Part shown: positions 44,828 to 53,573 of the stretch, one piece after another | Layout: every line of letters starts with the position of its first letter | How positions within the stretch are numbered: position 1 is the first letter of the stretch | From: Pseudomonadota bacterium | GTDB taxonomy: Bacteria > Pseudomonadota > Gammaproteobacteria > Burkholderiales > Burkholderiaceae_C | DNA length: 64,000 nucleotides | Direction of reading: 5' to 3' | NCBI GenBank assembly: GCA_020161145.1 | Contig: JAIUPQ010000008.1 | Location: 86,155 to 150,154 of the forward strand | The notes under the pieces: generated by a model | Told to the model about the DNA's origin: nothing | Database searches by the model: none | Seen by the model: only the letters and a program-made list of their open reading frames with translations | Made by a program: the position numbers and the translations under genes

Positions 44828-45451
44828 TCAGGCCCCCGCCGGCCGCAGGGCCAGCACCGCGTCGCGGGCGCGGGCCGCAAACGCATCCTTGTCCTCGCCC
44901 TCCCGCAGCGCCAGCGGTGCGCCATAGGTCACCGTGCACAGCACCGGCACCGGCAGCACCTCACCCTTGGGCATCACCCGCTGCACATTGGCGATCCAGG
45001 CCGGAATCAGCTGCACCTGCGGGAACTGCTGCGCCAGCCGGAAGAGGCCGCTGCGAAAGCGCTGCACCTCGCCCGTCAGGCTGCGCGTGCCCTCGGGGAA
45101 GATGACCAGCGAATCGCCTGCCGCCAGCGCCGCCACCAGCGGCGCCAGCGCATCGCCTCCCGCCGCCGCGCCGTCACGCTCGACGTAGATGGCGTTGAAC
45201 ACCTCGCGCGTCAGCCAGTGCTTGAGCCGGCTGCTCTGCCAATAGTCCTTGGCGGCAATGGGCCGGGTCTGGGCGCGCAACGCCTCGGGCAGCGAAGCCC
45301 AGATCAGGATCCAGTCCAGGTGGCTCTGGTGGTTGGCAAAGTAGATGCGCTGCAATGCCTCGGGCGGCGCGCCCTCCCAATGGCCTTGCGCGCCGGTGAC
45401 GAGACGGGCGGCCAGCGTGATGAGGCGCCCCATGAGTTGCGCACGGGTCAT
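44828..45451 (-). CDS. Lysophospholipid acyltransferase (PlsC-like)
   Basis: 207 residues. [17 protein letters not shown] (HX4D) and [20 protein letters not shown] are intact acyltransferase motifs. It is short for PlsC and lacks an obvious N-terminal membrane helix. It lies five bases upstream of the cdsA-like gene and probably makes its phosphatidate substrate. The pair acyltransferase-plus-CdsA occurs in a number of Burkholderiales. Confidence 0.87.
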   Translation of the reverse strand: MTRAQLMGRLITLAARLVTGAQGHWEGAPPEALQRIYFANHQSHLDWILIWASLPEALRAQTRPIAAKDYWQSSRLKHWLTREVFNAIYVERDGAAAGGDALAPLVAALAAGDSLVIFPEGTRSLTGEVQRFRSGLFRLAQQFPQVQLIPAWIANVQRVMPKGEVLPVPVLCTVTYGAPLALREGEDKDAFAARARDAVLALRPAGA

Positions 45452-45462
45452 GGCCGGCTATG

Positions 45463-46881
45463 TTAGTGGGGTCTGCGCAGCTGCCGCAGCAGGCTGAAGG
45501 CCATGCCGGCCAGCGCCACCAACCCCAGACCCAGCGCGGCCCAGAGCCAGCCGGACGCGGTGCGGGCGGCGGGCCGATCCGGCGCCGGTGCGGGCGCACT
45601 GGCAGCCGGCGCCAGCGTCAGCGGTGGCAACACCACGCTGGCGCTGCCCAGGCCGGCGGCGGCTGCGGTGGCGGGGCGCAGCGTGGCAGCGGCCACGGCG
45701 GCGCCGGGCGCACGCCCGTCACCCCAGCGCAGCAGCACCGGGGCTTTCGGCTCGCGCACCAGCACCACGAGCTGGCGCGGGCGCACACCCAGCGCCACCC
45801 TGGGCGGGGCGTTGCCCCAGGCGCCGGGGCCACCCTGGGGCTCGATGCGCAGCCGCGTGGCGACGCTGCCATCCAGCCACAGCGGTGGTGAGCTGACGTC
45901 GCCCTGGGTGGGCAGCGTCAGCCGCCAGGCCACGGCGTCGGCCAGCATGCGCCGGGGCGGTTGCGCCGCCGCGCCTGCGGTGGCGGGGCGCTGGCGCAGC
46001 ACCTGCCAGGCGTGCAGCGGATGCGGTGGGCGGCGCTGGGCGTGACGGTGGGCCACTGGCAGATCGGCCAGCAGGCGCAAGGCCACCACGGTGTTGGGCT
46101 GCGCCAGGGTGAGGCGCAGCGCGTCCAGCGGCGTGCCCGGCGGCAGCGGCCAGTCGCAGCCGCGCTCGTCGCATTGGGTGGGGGCGGCGTCGGCCGTCCA
46201 CTGCAGCGCCGGTGGAGGTGCCAGCGCGGTGGCCAGCGCCACGACCTCGGCACCCTCGACGCGCGGCGCGCGGCCCAGCCAATGCAGGCGCAGGAAGCGG
46301 GCCTGCACGCCGTCCAACGCCACGGCGTCCTGACGCAGCAGCGGGCTGCTGCCGGCGGCGGCCAGTTGCATCACCGTGCGGGCATCGTCCAGCGGGCGCC
46401 AATGCTGCAAGTCGTCGCTGACGGCCAGGCGCAGGGTGTACACGCCCTGGGTGTCCGTCGTCAGGTGCAGGCGCAGCTGCGTCAGGCTGCCGGGCTCGGT
46501 GCCGGCGTCCACGATCCAGTCGCTGCTGGCGGTGGGCGCCGGCGCGGGCGCGGTGAGCACCAGCCGCCCGTCGGGCGTCAGCGTCAGGCCCTGCGGCCGG
46601 GCCTGGGGCGGGACACCGGCCGGCAACGGGTAGATGGCGGCGGCGCGGCGGTGTTCGGCGGGCGGCGTGGGGGGCGGGTCGTCGGCCCAGGCCCAGGCCA
46701 GCGGCTGACCGGGCGGCTGCACCAGGCGCAGATCGGCCAGCGCCGCGTCGGCGGCCAGCGCGTGAATGCCAATGGGCAGCGTGAGCTGGTGGTAAGGCCC
46801 GCTGCCGCTCAGTTGCAGCGGGGCCTCACCGGCCTGGGCGGCGGCGGCCACCAGGGCCGCCAGCGTCAACAGGGGCTTCAT
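45463..46881 (-). CDS. DUF3999 family periplasmic/membrane protein
   Basis: 472 residues. Signal peptide MKPLLTLAALVAAAAQAGEA, a long beta-rich periplasmic region with Pro-rich linkers, and one C-terminal membrane helix (GWLWAALGLGLVALAGMAFSLL) with a basic tail. This fits DUF3999, which is almost always coupled to DUF2339. The ATG overlaps the stop of the DUF2339 gene as ATGA. The function is unknown; an envelope assembly role with its partner is a guess. Confidence 0.82.
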   Translation of the reverse strand: MKPLLTLAALVAAAAQAGEAPLQLSGSGPYHQLTLPIGIHALAADAALADLRLVQPPGQPLAWAWADDPPPTPPAEHRRAAAIYPLPAGVPPQARPQGLTLTPDGRLVLTAPAPAPTASSDWIVDAGTEPGSLTQLRLHLTTDTQGVYTLRLAVSDDLQHWRPLDDARTVMQLAAAGSSPLLRQDAVALDGVQARFLRLHWLGRAPRVEGAEVVALATALAPPPALQWTADAAPTQCDERGCDWPLPPGTPLDALRLTLAQPNTVVALRLLADLPVAHRHAQRRPPHPLHAWQVLRQRPATAGAAAQPPRRMLADAVAWRLTLPTQGDVSSPPLWLDGSVATRLRIEPQGGPGAWGNAPPRVALGVRPRQLVVLVREPKAPVLLRWGDGRAPGAAVAAATLRPATAAAAGLGSASVVLPPLTLAPAASAPAPAPDRPAARTASGWLWAALGLGLVALAGMAFSLLRQLRRPH

Positions 46882-49800
46882 GCGGTGCGCTCCTCGCGCC
46901 GCGCGGGCACCGGGGCCAGATAGCCCACCAGCAGCAGCAGCGCGCCCACGCCCAGGAAGGAGACGATGCGCCAGATGCCACCCTGGTCGGCCAGCTCCAC
47001 AAAGAACAACTTGGCCACCACCACGCCCAGCAGCGCCGCGCCGGCCAGCCAGGCGGCGCGCAGGCTGCGCCGGTTGGCCAGCACCATCAGGCAGACGGCG
47101 GCCGCCGTCCAGGTCAGTGACAGCGCGGCCTGGGTCAGCCGCGAGGCGAACAGCGCCTGCGCCGTCCAGGGCACGTCGGCCAGGTGGTGGCAGGCGCGCA
47201 GCACGGCGCCGGTCAACAGCAGCAGGCCGGGCAGTGCCACGGCCAGCCGCGTGGCGCGCGCCGGCAGCCGCAAGGGGGCATCGGCCGGCAGCGCGCGCTG
47301 CCACTGCCACAGGCCCAGCGCGGCGGCGGCCAGGCTCAGCTCCAGCGGGTTGAGCAGCGGCAGGTACGGCAGCGGCGCGGCATCGCCCGGGTGCAGCAGG
47401 CCGCCGCCCAGCAGCCACAGCAGCGCCGCCAGCGCCAGCGGCACCAGCGCCAGGTTCAGGTAGGTGGCCGGGTTGGCCTGCACCGGCCAGCGGCGCCGCA
47501 TGGCGGGGTGGGCCAGCCCGTACAGCACCGCCAGCGGCACGGCCAGCATCAACGCCGCCTGCCAGCCGTCGCCCAGGCCCGACCAGGGCGCCAGTTGCTG
47601 CTGCACCTCGCGCGTGGCCAGCAGCACGAACAGCCACAGCCCGCCCACATGCCAGGCGGTGCGCGCCAGCCCGGGCTCGGCGCCGGGGCGGCGCAGCAGC
47701 CACAGGTGCCAGCCCAGGGCCAGTGGCCAGGCCAGCCAGCCCAGCCCCGTCGAGGGCGGAGGGACCATCGGCCACCCCAGCGTGGGCAGCACCCGCACGG
47801 CCGCCACGCAGGCCACGGCGGGCAGCACGGCCCAGCTGGCGTTGGCCATCTGCGGCCACGCGCGCACGCGGGCCGCGCCGCGCATCAGGGCGCCCGTCGC
47901 CAGCAGCATCAGCACCAGCGCGCCAGAGCCCCAGTGCAGGAGCAAGGCGGCGTCCAGTGCTCCTTGCAGCTCGTGCGCCCAGACCTGCACCCAGCCCAGC
48001 AGGCCCACCGCCAGCGGGGCGGCGCGCAGCCAGGCGGGCAGGTGGCGGGCGCGGTCCAGCAGGCCGGCGGCCACCAGCCAGGCCAGCGCATGCCACAGCC
48101 AGATCAGAAAGGCCGCGTTGGCCAGCCAGCGCGGCGTGGCCTCCAGCGGGCCGAAATACAGGTGCAGCGGCGCGGCCAGCACCAGCAGCGCGAACGCGGC
48201 CGCGCCGGGCAGCGCCAGCCGCAGCCGCAACGCCACGGCCAACAGCGGCAAGGCCAGCAGCGGCCACAGCCAGCCGATCACCTCGCCGGGCCAGACGGCC
48301 AGCGGCGCCAGCGCCAGCAGGCCGGCGACGACCACCACCGCCACCTGCTGCGCCAGCGTGGCGGGCGGGGCCTCGGCCGGCGCGGCCCAGGCGCGGCGCA
48401 GCCAGCCCCAGAGCGCCCACAGCAGCCCGGCCGCCACCGCCAGGGCGCTGGCCAGGGTTTGCAGGCCGCCGTGCAGCGGCACCCCGTCGCCCGCGTGCAG
48501 CGTGGCGAGGAAGCCCAGTACGGCGGCGCCATGCTGGGCGGCGCTGACCCAGGTCAATCGGGTGGCGGCGGCATCGCCCTGCCGCGCCAGACGCGCGGCC
48601 AGCCAGGTACCGCCCGCCGCCAACGCGGCCAGGCCCACCGGGGCCAGCGCCGGGGGCAGCGTCATCCAGGGCAGCAGCGCGAGGGCCGCTGCGGTCAACC
48701 AGGGCATGGCACCCACGCCCAGGCGCTCGACCTGGGCCAGCACGCCGCTGTCGTCCACCGTCGCCGTCTGTTCGGCACGGCGGCGCAGCAGCGCGAGCGT
48801 GGCGGCGGCGCCGGCCAGCAGCAGCGGGCCCAGCAGCGGGCCGCTGAGCCAGGGGCCGGCGGGATCGCTGTTGGGGGCAATGTCGCCCAGCAGCTTGACG
48901 GTGGCGCCCACCATCACGGCCAGCGCGAACACGCGCGCATAAGGCCGCTGCTGGCGCAGACCCAGCCAGTACATGCCGGCAGCCTCCACGGCCCAGGCGG
49001 CACCCGTCCAGCGGCCTTCGAGGCCCAGCGGAATGGCCAGCGTGCCAAACAGCACGGCCACCACCGCATAGGACTCGGCCAGCAGCGCCAGGCCGGGCTG
49101 GCGCGGCGCCAGCGCCAGCCGCGCCAGCGCCAGCTGGAACAGGCCAAAGCCCACGGCGGCCAGCGCCGGCCCCAGCGGCTGCTCGCGCACCAGCAGGTAT
49201 TGCAGCGCGTAAGCCGTCAGCGGCACGCCGAAGACCAGGGCCGAGTCCACCCGGCCCACCTGGCGCAGCACCTGGCCTGCGCGCTGGCCCAGGCTGGCGT
49301 CGGCGGCAGGGGGCGGCGCGTCTTGCAGCGTGCGGCGGGCGAACAGCAGGCCGATGGCCGAGAACAGCAGCGTGAAGGCGATCAGAAAGCCTTGCAGCAC
49401 CGGCCGGTTGGGCGCCAGCGCATGCGTGTGCACCCAGCCGGTGGCCAGCGTGGCGGTGCCGACAAAGGCGATCAGGTGCAGCGGCCGCCAGGCCTTGAAC
49501 CAGGCCATGGCGAGCACGCCCAGATCCAGCACCAGCAGATAGCCCAGCAGGCCCACCGGGCTGTCGCTGCCGCTGCCCATCAGCACCGGGGCGGCAAAGC
49601 CTTCGAGCGCGGCCACCACGGCCAGGGCCATGGCGTTTTGCAGCACGGCCAGCGCGGCACTGAGCAGGGCGATGGCCAGCAGCACGGCAAAGCCCTGGCC
49701 GGGCTCGATCAGGCCGTGCAGCTTCATGGCGCCCAGCACGGTGAGGTTGAGCACGCCGATGCCGGCGCCTTGCAGGATGAGGGCATAGCCGCGCCGCCGC

Positions 49801-50429
49801 TCGCGCAGCCACCAGCCCAGCGCCAGCAGCGCCACGCCGGCCAGCGCCACGCCGCTGTAGCGCAGGGGCAGCGGCACGCTGACCCGCTCGGCCGTGTAGC
49901 GCAGCAAAAAGGCCAGGCCCAGGAACAGCAGCAGCACACCGACCTTGACCAAGGTGTTGCCGCCGAAAAGAAAGTCGCGCAGCGGCGCCGGCAGCCGGTC
50001 GCGCCAGGGCACGGGCGGCGGGGGCGGAGGCTGCGGCGGGCGCGGCGCCACCCAGGGTTCGGGGCGCGGCGGCGGGGCCGTGGGCTCGGGCACCGGCTGC
50101 GCCTCGGCAACCGGTTCCGGCGCCATCGGCTCAGGCGCCGGCATGGGCACCGGCATGGGTGACTCGGGCATGACCAGCACGTGGGCGGCTGCAGCCGGCT
50201 GCGGCGCTTCGCCTTCGAGCGCCCGCACGCGGGCTTCGAGCCGCTGCACCTGCTGGCGCAAGGCCTGGAGCGCGCTCGCGTCGGACGACGGCGCCGTCGT
50301 GCGGCGAGGGGCGCGCTGCGCCATCAAGGCCAGTGCGGCCACCACGCCGGCCAGCACCAGCCCCATCATGGGCGAGCCCAGCCAGGCGCCCACCACAAAG
50401 CCGCCCAAGGCGGCCATCCACCAGCTCAT
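46878..50429 (-). CDS. DUF2339 giant polytopic membrane protein
   Basis: 1183 residues. A short helix (MAALGGFVVGAWLGSPMMGL) and coiled-coil (LQALRQQVQRLEARVRALEG) are followed by a Pro-rich linker (residues 80-140) and more than 25 hydrophobic segments. FLFGGNTLVKVGVLLLFLGL and GIGVLNLTVLGAMKLHGLIE are DUF2339 landmarks. The family has no proven function. It forms a conserved pair with DUF3999 downstream, with ATGA overlap. The ATG at 50429 gives a sensible membrane N-terminus; longer reading leads into Arg/Pro shadow sequence. Confidence 0.85.
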   Translation of the reverse strand: MSWWMAALGGFVVGAWLGSPMMGLVLAGVVAALALMAQRAPRRTTAPSSDASALQALRQQVQRLEARVRALEGEAPQPAAAAHVLVMPESPMPVPMPAPEPMAPEPVAEAQPVPEPTAPPPRPEPWVAPRPPQPPPPPPVPWRDRLPAPLRDFLFGGNTLVKVGVLLLFLGLAFLLRYTAERVSVPLPLRYSGVALAGVALLALGWWLRERRRGYALILQGAGIGVLNLTVLGAMKLHGLIEPGQGFAVLLAIALLSAALAVLQNAMALAVVAALEGFAAPVLMGSGSDSPVGLLGYLLVLDLGVLAMAWFKAWRPLHLIAFVGTATLATGWVHTHALAPNRPVLQGFLIAFTLLFSAIGLLFARRTLQDAPPPAADASLGQRAGQVLRQVGRVDSALVFGVPLTAYALQYLLVREQPLGPALAAVGFGLFQLALARLALAPRQPGLALLAESYAVVAVLFGTLAIPLGLEGRWTGAAWAVEAAGMYWLGLRQQRPYARVFALAVMVGATVKLLGDIAPNSDPAGPWLSGPLLGPLLLAGAAATLALLRRRAEQTATVDDSGVLAQVERLGVGAMPWLTAAALALLPWMTLPPALAPVGLAALAAGGTWLAARLARQGDAAATRLTWVSAAQHGAAVLGFLATLHAGDGVPLHGGLQTLASALAVAAGLLWALWGWLRRAWAAPAEAPPATLAQQVAVVVVAGLLALAPLAVWPGEVIGWLWPLLALPLLAVALRLRLALPGAAAFALLVLAAPLHLYFGPLEATPRWLANAAFLIWLWHALAWLVAAGLLDRARHLPAWLRAAPLAVGLLGWVQVWAHELQGALDAALLLHWGSGALVLMLLATGALMRGAARVRAWPQMANASWAVLPAVACVAAVRVLPTLGWPMVPPPSTGLGWLAWPLALGWHLWLLRRPGAEPGLARTAWHVGGLWLFVLLATREVQQQLAPWSGLGDGWQAALMLAVPLAVLYGLAHPAMRRRWPVQANPATYLNLALVPLALAALLWLLGGGLLHPGDAAPLPYLPLLNPLELSLAAAALGLWQWQRALPADAPLRLPARATRLAVALPGLLLLTGAVLRACHHLADVPWTAQALFASRLTQAALSLTWTAAAVCLMVLANRRSLRAAWLAGAALLGVVVAKLFFVELADQGGIWRIVSFLGVGALLLLVGYLAPVPARREERTA

Positions 50430-50488
50430 TGTTGTTTTCTCCCTGCGATACAGCGGCGGCAGTGTCCCATGCGCGCGATGTGCAGGGG

Positions 50489-51544
50489 TCAGTGGGGGTG
50501 GGTGTGGTGCGCGTCGGGCGCATGCGCATGCCGCTGCGGCGGGTGGCGGTGCGCGTGGCTGTGGGGGCCCGGGGGCATGGGGTCGTGGGTGTGGTCGTGA
50601 TGCCCGTCGTCGTGCGTGTGGGCATGCTCGTGTTCTTGCGCGTCGTGCGTGTGCGCATGGTGGTGCGACTCGGCCAGGTGGGTGATCACACCGGCCAGCA
50701 TCAGCATGCCGCCCAGCACCAGCCCCAGGCCGCCCGTGCGCTCGCCCAGCAGGTAGGCCAGCGCCGCGCCGATGAAGGGCGCAAACGCAAACACCGAGCC
50801 CGTCCGCGCGGCACCGAATGCCCGCTGGGCCAGCAGGTAAAAGCGCAGGCTCAGACCGTAGCCGGTGGCGCCGACCGCCAGCAGCCCCAGGGCGGCGCCG
50901 GCGCCCGGCAGGGGCTCGGCTGTGGCCACCGCCAGGCCCAGCGTGGCCATGACGCCCAGCGCGGCCTTGGCCAGCACGACCTGGCCGGGGTCGCGTTCGG
51001 CCAGCGCGCGCGACAAAGTGTTGTCCATGCCCCAGGCGGCGGTGGCCAGCAGCACGGCCAGCAGCCCCCACAGCTGGCTGCCGCCGCCCTGGCGCTGATC
51101 CAGCACCAGCGCGGTGCCGCCGGCCAGCAACAGCAGCACGCCGGCCCAGACCCGGCGGTCCATGGTCTCGCCATAGAGTCGCCAGGCCAGCACGGCCGTG
51201 AACAGCGCCTCCAGCGTCAGCATCAGCGACGCGCCGGTGCCACTGGTGCGCTGCAGACCCCAGGCCAGCGCCACGGGGCCGACGACGGCGCCAAAGCCGG
51301 CCACGGCCAGCAGGCGCGGCAGGTCCGAGCGCCGCAGGCGCGCTTCCTGCTCGGGTGGTTGGCGCAGCAGCGCACCGACCAGCGCGGCCCCGGCGTAGAG
51401 CAGGCCGGCCGTGGTGAACGGCCCCAGGCCAATGCCCAGCCGCTGCACCAGCGGCGTGCTGATGCCAAACAGCGCTGCCGCCAGCAACGCCAGCAGGCCA
51501 CCTTTGAGTGCCGGGAGCTGGGGCGGTGCGAACGGGCCGGTCAT
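50489..51544 (-). CDS. EamA/DMT family transporter with histidine-rich C-terminal tail
   Basis: 351 residues. Ten membrane helices in two EamA repeats (ALFGISTPLVQRLGIGLGPF; TAAWGMDNTLSRALAERDPG) are followed by a 65-residue cytoplasmic tail with more than 25 histidines and repeated HTHD/HEHAHTHD units. Such tails bind nickel, cobalt, zinc or copper. It ends a run of genes linked to heavy-metal efflux (51552-53499), so metal or metal-complex export is plausible. Substrate is not known. Confidence 0.85.
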   Translation of the reverse strand: MTGPFAPPQLPALKGGLLALLAAALFGISTPLVQRLGIGLGPFTTAGLLYAGAALVGALLRQPPEQEARLRRSDLPRLLAVAGFGAVVGPVALAWGLQRTSGTGASLMLTLEALFTAVLAWRLYGETMDRRVWAGVLLLLAGGTALVLDQRQGGGSQLWGLLAVLLATAAWGMDNTLSRALAERDPGQVVLAKAALGVMATLGLAVATAEPLPGAGAALGLLAVGATGYGLSLRFYLLAQRAFGAARTGSVFAFAPFIGAALAYLLGERTGGLGLVLGGMLMLAGVITHLAESHHHAHTHDAQEHEHAHTHDDGHHDHTHDPMPPGPHSHAHRHPPQRHAHAPDAHHTHPH

Positions 51545-51551
51545 CGTGACC

Positions 51552-51932
51552 TCATTTCACCGTGAATCGCACGGTCACGGTTTTGCCCTCGACGGGGTTC
51601 AGCACGGCCACGACTTTGTCGCCCTTGCTGAGCTTGACACCGGTGGCGCGCAGCTGGTTGGCACCGGCTTCCTTGATGTCCACCTCGGTCTTGCGGCTGC
51701 CTTGCAGGACGGTCAGTTTGCCGGTGATGCCTTTGGTGGCCATGGGCGCATCGTGGTCCACCAGATAGAGGGTGGCGCCATCGGCCTCGGCCACCAGCTC
51801 GAAGGTCACGTCGCTGGCCACCTGCACCACGCCGCCGTGGCGCGGCTCGCCAGCGCCGTGGGCCATGGCCGGGTTCAAGGTCAGCGCACCCAGGGCCAGG
51901 GCGGCGATCTGGATCGCCTGCTTGGTCTTCAT
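51552..51932 (-). CDS. Secreted protein of a metal-efflux cluster (unknown function)
   Basis: 126 residues. Signal peptide KTKQAIQIAALALGALTLNP..AMA, then HGAGEPRHGGVVQVASDV and a beta-rich domain ending AVLNPVEGKTVTVRFTVK. Proteins of this look are found behind CzcA-type pumps and are probably periplasmic. ATG at 51932 has GGAG nine bases upstream; an ATG three codons earlier stands directly on the GGAG. It starts 67 bases after the pump remnant and ends seven bases before the DMT gene. Confidence 0.75.
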   Translation of the reverse strand: MKTKQAIQIAALALGALTLNPAMAHGAGEPRHGGVVQVASDVTFELVAEADGATLYLVDHDAPMATKGITGKLTVLQGSRKTEVDIKEAGANQLRATGVKLSKGDKVVAVLNPVEGKTVTVRFTVK

Positions 51933-51998
51933 CGTCTTCATCTCCGTTCAACGTGCGGTGCGCTTGAGGGCGGCACCGCGAGGCCCGGTCGCATCCGG

Positions 51999-52256
51999 TC
52001 AAAAAGCGTGCAGTGCCTGCGGCTCGGTGTCCGCCGCCCGGGCATCGCGCAGCAGGCGCTCGAGCGAGCCGCGCACGATCATGGCCCGGCTGAAGGCCTC
52101 GCGCTCGAGGCGGCACAGGTTGTTGCAGCGGCTGATCTTCAGGATGCCGTGGCGGGTGGCGATGCCGGCCAGCCTGATGAAGCCCACCATGGGCGCCACC
52201 AACCGCGCGGCTGCCGCCGCCTCGGACACGGACGCCATGAGGGTGCGCAAGCCCAT
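51999..52256 (-). pseudogene. Remnant of a CzcA-type heavy-metal RND efflux pump
   Basis: The 85-residue reading frame contains VAPMVGFIRLAGIATRHGIL, then KISRCNNLCRLEREAF and AMIVRGSLERLL. These match the conserved membrane segment of CzcA/CusA pumps, where the pattern is GIATRNGIL..xxY..L..EG..F..AxVRGSLERL before PVLMTAL. Here the pattern stops at RGSLERLL and jumps to a tail (RDARAADTEPQALHAF) that could be the pump C-terminus. A full pump is over 1000 residues, so nearly all is deleted. The recognition rests on my memory of the family, not on a search. Confidence 0.7.
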
Positions 52257-52315
52257 GCGGCGCCCAGAGTCAAGCCCAGCGCCAGCGCGCTGCGGATGGG
52301 GTGGTGGGGCCTCAT
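52255..52315 (-). pseudogene. Signal-peptide stub of a CzcB-type membrane-fusion protein
   Basis: An ATG at 52315 overlaps the stop of the preceding gene as ATGA and starts RPHHPIRSALALGLTLGAA, a signal-peptide-like N-terminus usual for RND periplasmic adaptors. The frame then becomes Arg/Trp/Pro-rich nonsense and stops at 52139, while the frame of the pump remnant takes over near 52256. This is what a deletion joining a czcB start to a czcA interior would leave. Confidence 0.5.
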
Positions 52316-52908
52316 GCCTGACCGCCGTCCAGTGGGCAGGGTACGGGCCTGCGCAGCCAGCGCCAGCCGAGGGCGAGCAGCCCCAGCAAGAGGGCGCCGC
52401 CGCCGGCCCAGGCCCAGCCCCGGTGGTCTTGCGCGGCGGCCAGGGCCTGGCCTGTGCCGACGTGCAGCACGCCGCCCAGCAGGTCGCTCTCGTCGCCAGC
52501 CCGGATGGTGATGACCAGCGGGTGCGCACCCGGGGTGGACAGCTGCTTGAGCAGGGCCGGGTCATCCACCGCGTAGTCGCCCAGGTCGGCGTGGAAGGTG
52601 GCCTTGGCCTTGCGTGGGCCGGATTCGACCTCGACCTGCGCCCCGAGCACGGGCTCGTTGGTTGCGTAGCGGTCGATCAGCAGAGACAGCTCGCCGCCCT
52701 CGAGGCGGGCCACCAGCTCGAAGTGCTCGGATTGGGCCTCCAGCCGGGGCGCGCCCGTGGCCGCCACGGTGCCGGACGGCGGGGCGTCCAGGTGCTCGCC
52801 GTTGGGGCCGTGGGCGCCAGGGGCGGCCAATGGGGTGGCTGCGAACAGGCACAGCGCCAAGGCCAGGGCCGGCCGGTGCCACGCCAACGGCTTAGGGTTC
52901 AGGTTCAT
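52312..52908 (-). CDS. Periplasmic metal-efflux-associated membrane protein (CzcB N-terminal domain-like)
   Basis: 198 residues. Signal peptide (ALALALCLFAATPLAAPGA), a periplasmic domain including HFELVARLEGGELSLLIDRY, ATNEPVLGAQVEVESG, AKATFHADLGDYAVDDPAL and HPLVITIRAGDESDLLGGVL, then one C-terminal helix (GWAWAGGGALLLGLLALGWR). The same domain occurs at the front of CzcB-like adaptors in related bacteria, from memory. ATG at 52908. Its stop overlaps the start of the czcB stub. The space to the gene upstream, 52909-53139, shows no recognisable coding. Confidence 0.7.
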   Translation of the reverse strand: MNLNPKPLAWHRPALALALCLFAATPLAAPGAHGPNGEHLDAPPSGTVAATGAPRLEAQSEHFELVARLEGGELSLLIDRYATNEPVLGAQVEVESGPRKAKATFHADLGDYAVDDPALLKQLSTPGAHPLVITIRAGDESDLLGGVLHVGTGQALAAAQDHRGWAWAGGGALLLGLLALGWRWLRRPVPCPLDGGQA

Positions 52909-53139
52909 GGGAGTTGTCCGGGTGCGTGTTGGTGTGGGGCGCGTGCCTGGGCCGGCGCGGCGCAGCCCGGCGCGCAGCCTGTACCAGCACAGGCCGCGCG
53001 CCATGGGGCAAACCATGGGGGTGATTTCAAGGGTCATCCTGACGAGGAGGTGGGGCGGCCCGGCGGGCGTGAGCCGCAAGCCAGGGCGCCACCGTTCAGA
53101 TCTGGCGCGCAGGGGCAGGCCCCGCGCGAGACGGCGGTG

Positions 53140-53499
53140 TCAGGAGCGGGTTTTAGGCGGTCGCTCGGGGCCGCTCAGATCGGGCCGGGGCGGTTCGGCG
53201 ACGTGGGCGTCGGCCGGCGGGGATGCCGAACCGGTGGCCAGCAGCGGCGGGGCGACGACGGTGGGCAGCACCGGCGCGTACACGCCGGCGTCGGTCAGGC
53301 CATGCTGGGTGGAGGCCGGCGATGCATCCTTGTGGAACGCGCCGTCATGGCCATCGTGGTGATGGGCCTCGCCCTCGAAGTGAAGCTGGGCGTGCGCCCG
53401 CTCCTGGCCCTGGGCCATCAGCACCGCCATGCCGGCATAAGCCAGCGATTGCCAGCACAGGCAGAGCATCAGCAGAAGGGGGACGAGCCGGCGGCGCAT
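53140..53499 (-). CDS. CzcI-like periplasmic protein
   Basis: 119 residues. Signal peptide (RRLVPLLLMLCLCWQSLAYA), then QERAHAQLHFEGEAHHHDGH with a His cluster, and a Pro-rich C-terminus (PPLLATGSASPPADAHVAEP). The layout and position at the head of a czc-type run match CzcI-like regulators of cobalt-zinc-cadmium resistance, which act in the periplasm. Similarity is by pattern only. It lies 74 bases beyond the cheA stop on the same strand. Confidence 0.65.
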   Translation of the reverse strand: MRRRLVPLLLMLCLCWQSLAYAGMAVLMAQGQERAHAQLHFEGEAHHHDGHDGAFHKDASPASTQHGLTDAGVYAPVLPTVVAPPLLATGSASPPADAHVAEPPRPDLSGPERPPKTRS

Positions 53500-53527
53500 G
53501 GGCCGGGAGTGTAGTTGAGTATGACCA

Positions 53528-53557
53528 AAGGGCCGGCGGGCCGCCAGGGCCCGCCGG
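53528..53557 (-). terminator. Hairpin terminator after cheA
   Basis: CCGGCGGGCC and GGCCCGCCGG form a perfect ten-base-pair stem around a five-base loop, followed on the minus strand by CCCTTTGG. The T-tract is weak, but the stem lies in the short gap behind cheA and would separate chemotaxis from the metal-related genes. Confidence 0.5.
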
Positions 53558-53573
53558 GTTCGTCAGGGTCGGG

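Noticed and set aside
45463-49812. An apparent 1449-residue fusion on the minus strand joining DUF3999 to upstream sequence
   Set aside because: The extra N-terminal part is an off-frame reading of the DUF2339 gene; the real start is ATG 46881, which overlaps the DUF2339 stop.
50500-50700. Tandem nucleotide repeat at the 3' end of the DMT gene
   Set aside because: It is the codon pattern of a His/Asp/Thr-rich protein tail in frame with the transporter, not a separate DNA repeat.
52909-53139. Possible czcC (outer membrane factor) remnant
   Set aside because: I read both strands and found no segment I could match to CzcC; a remnant is possible but unsupported.
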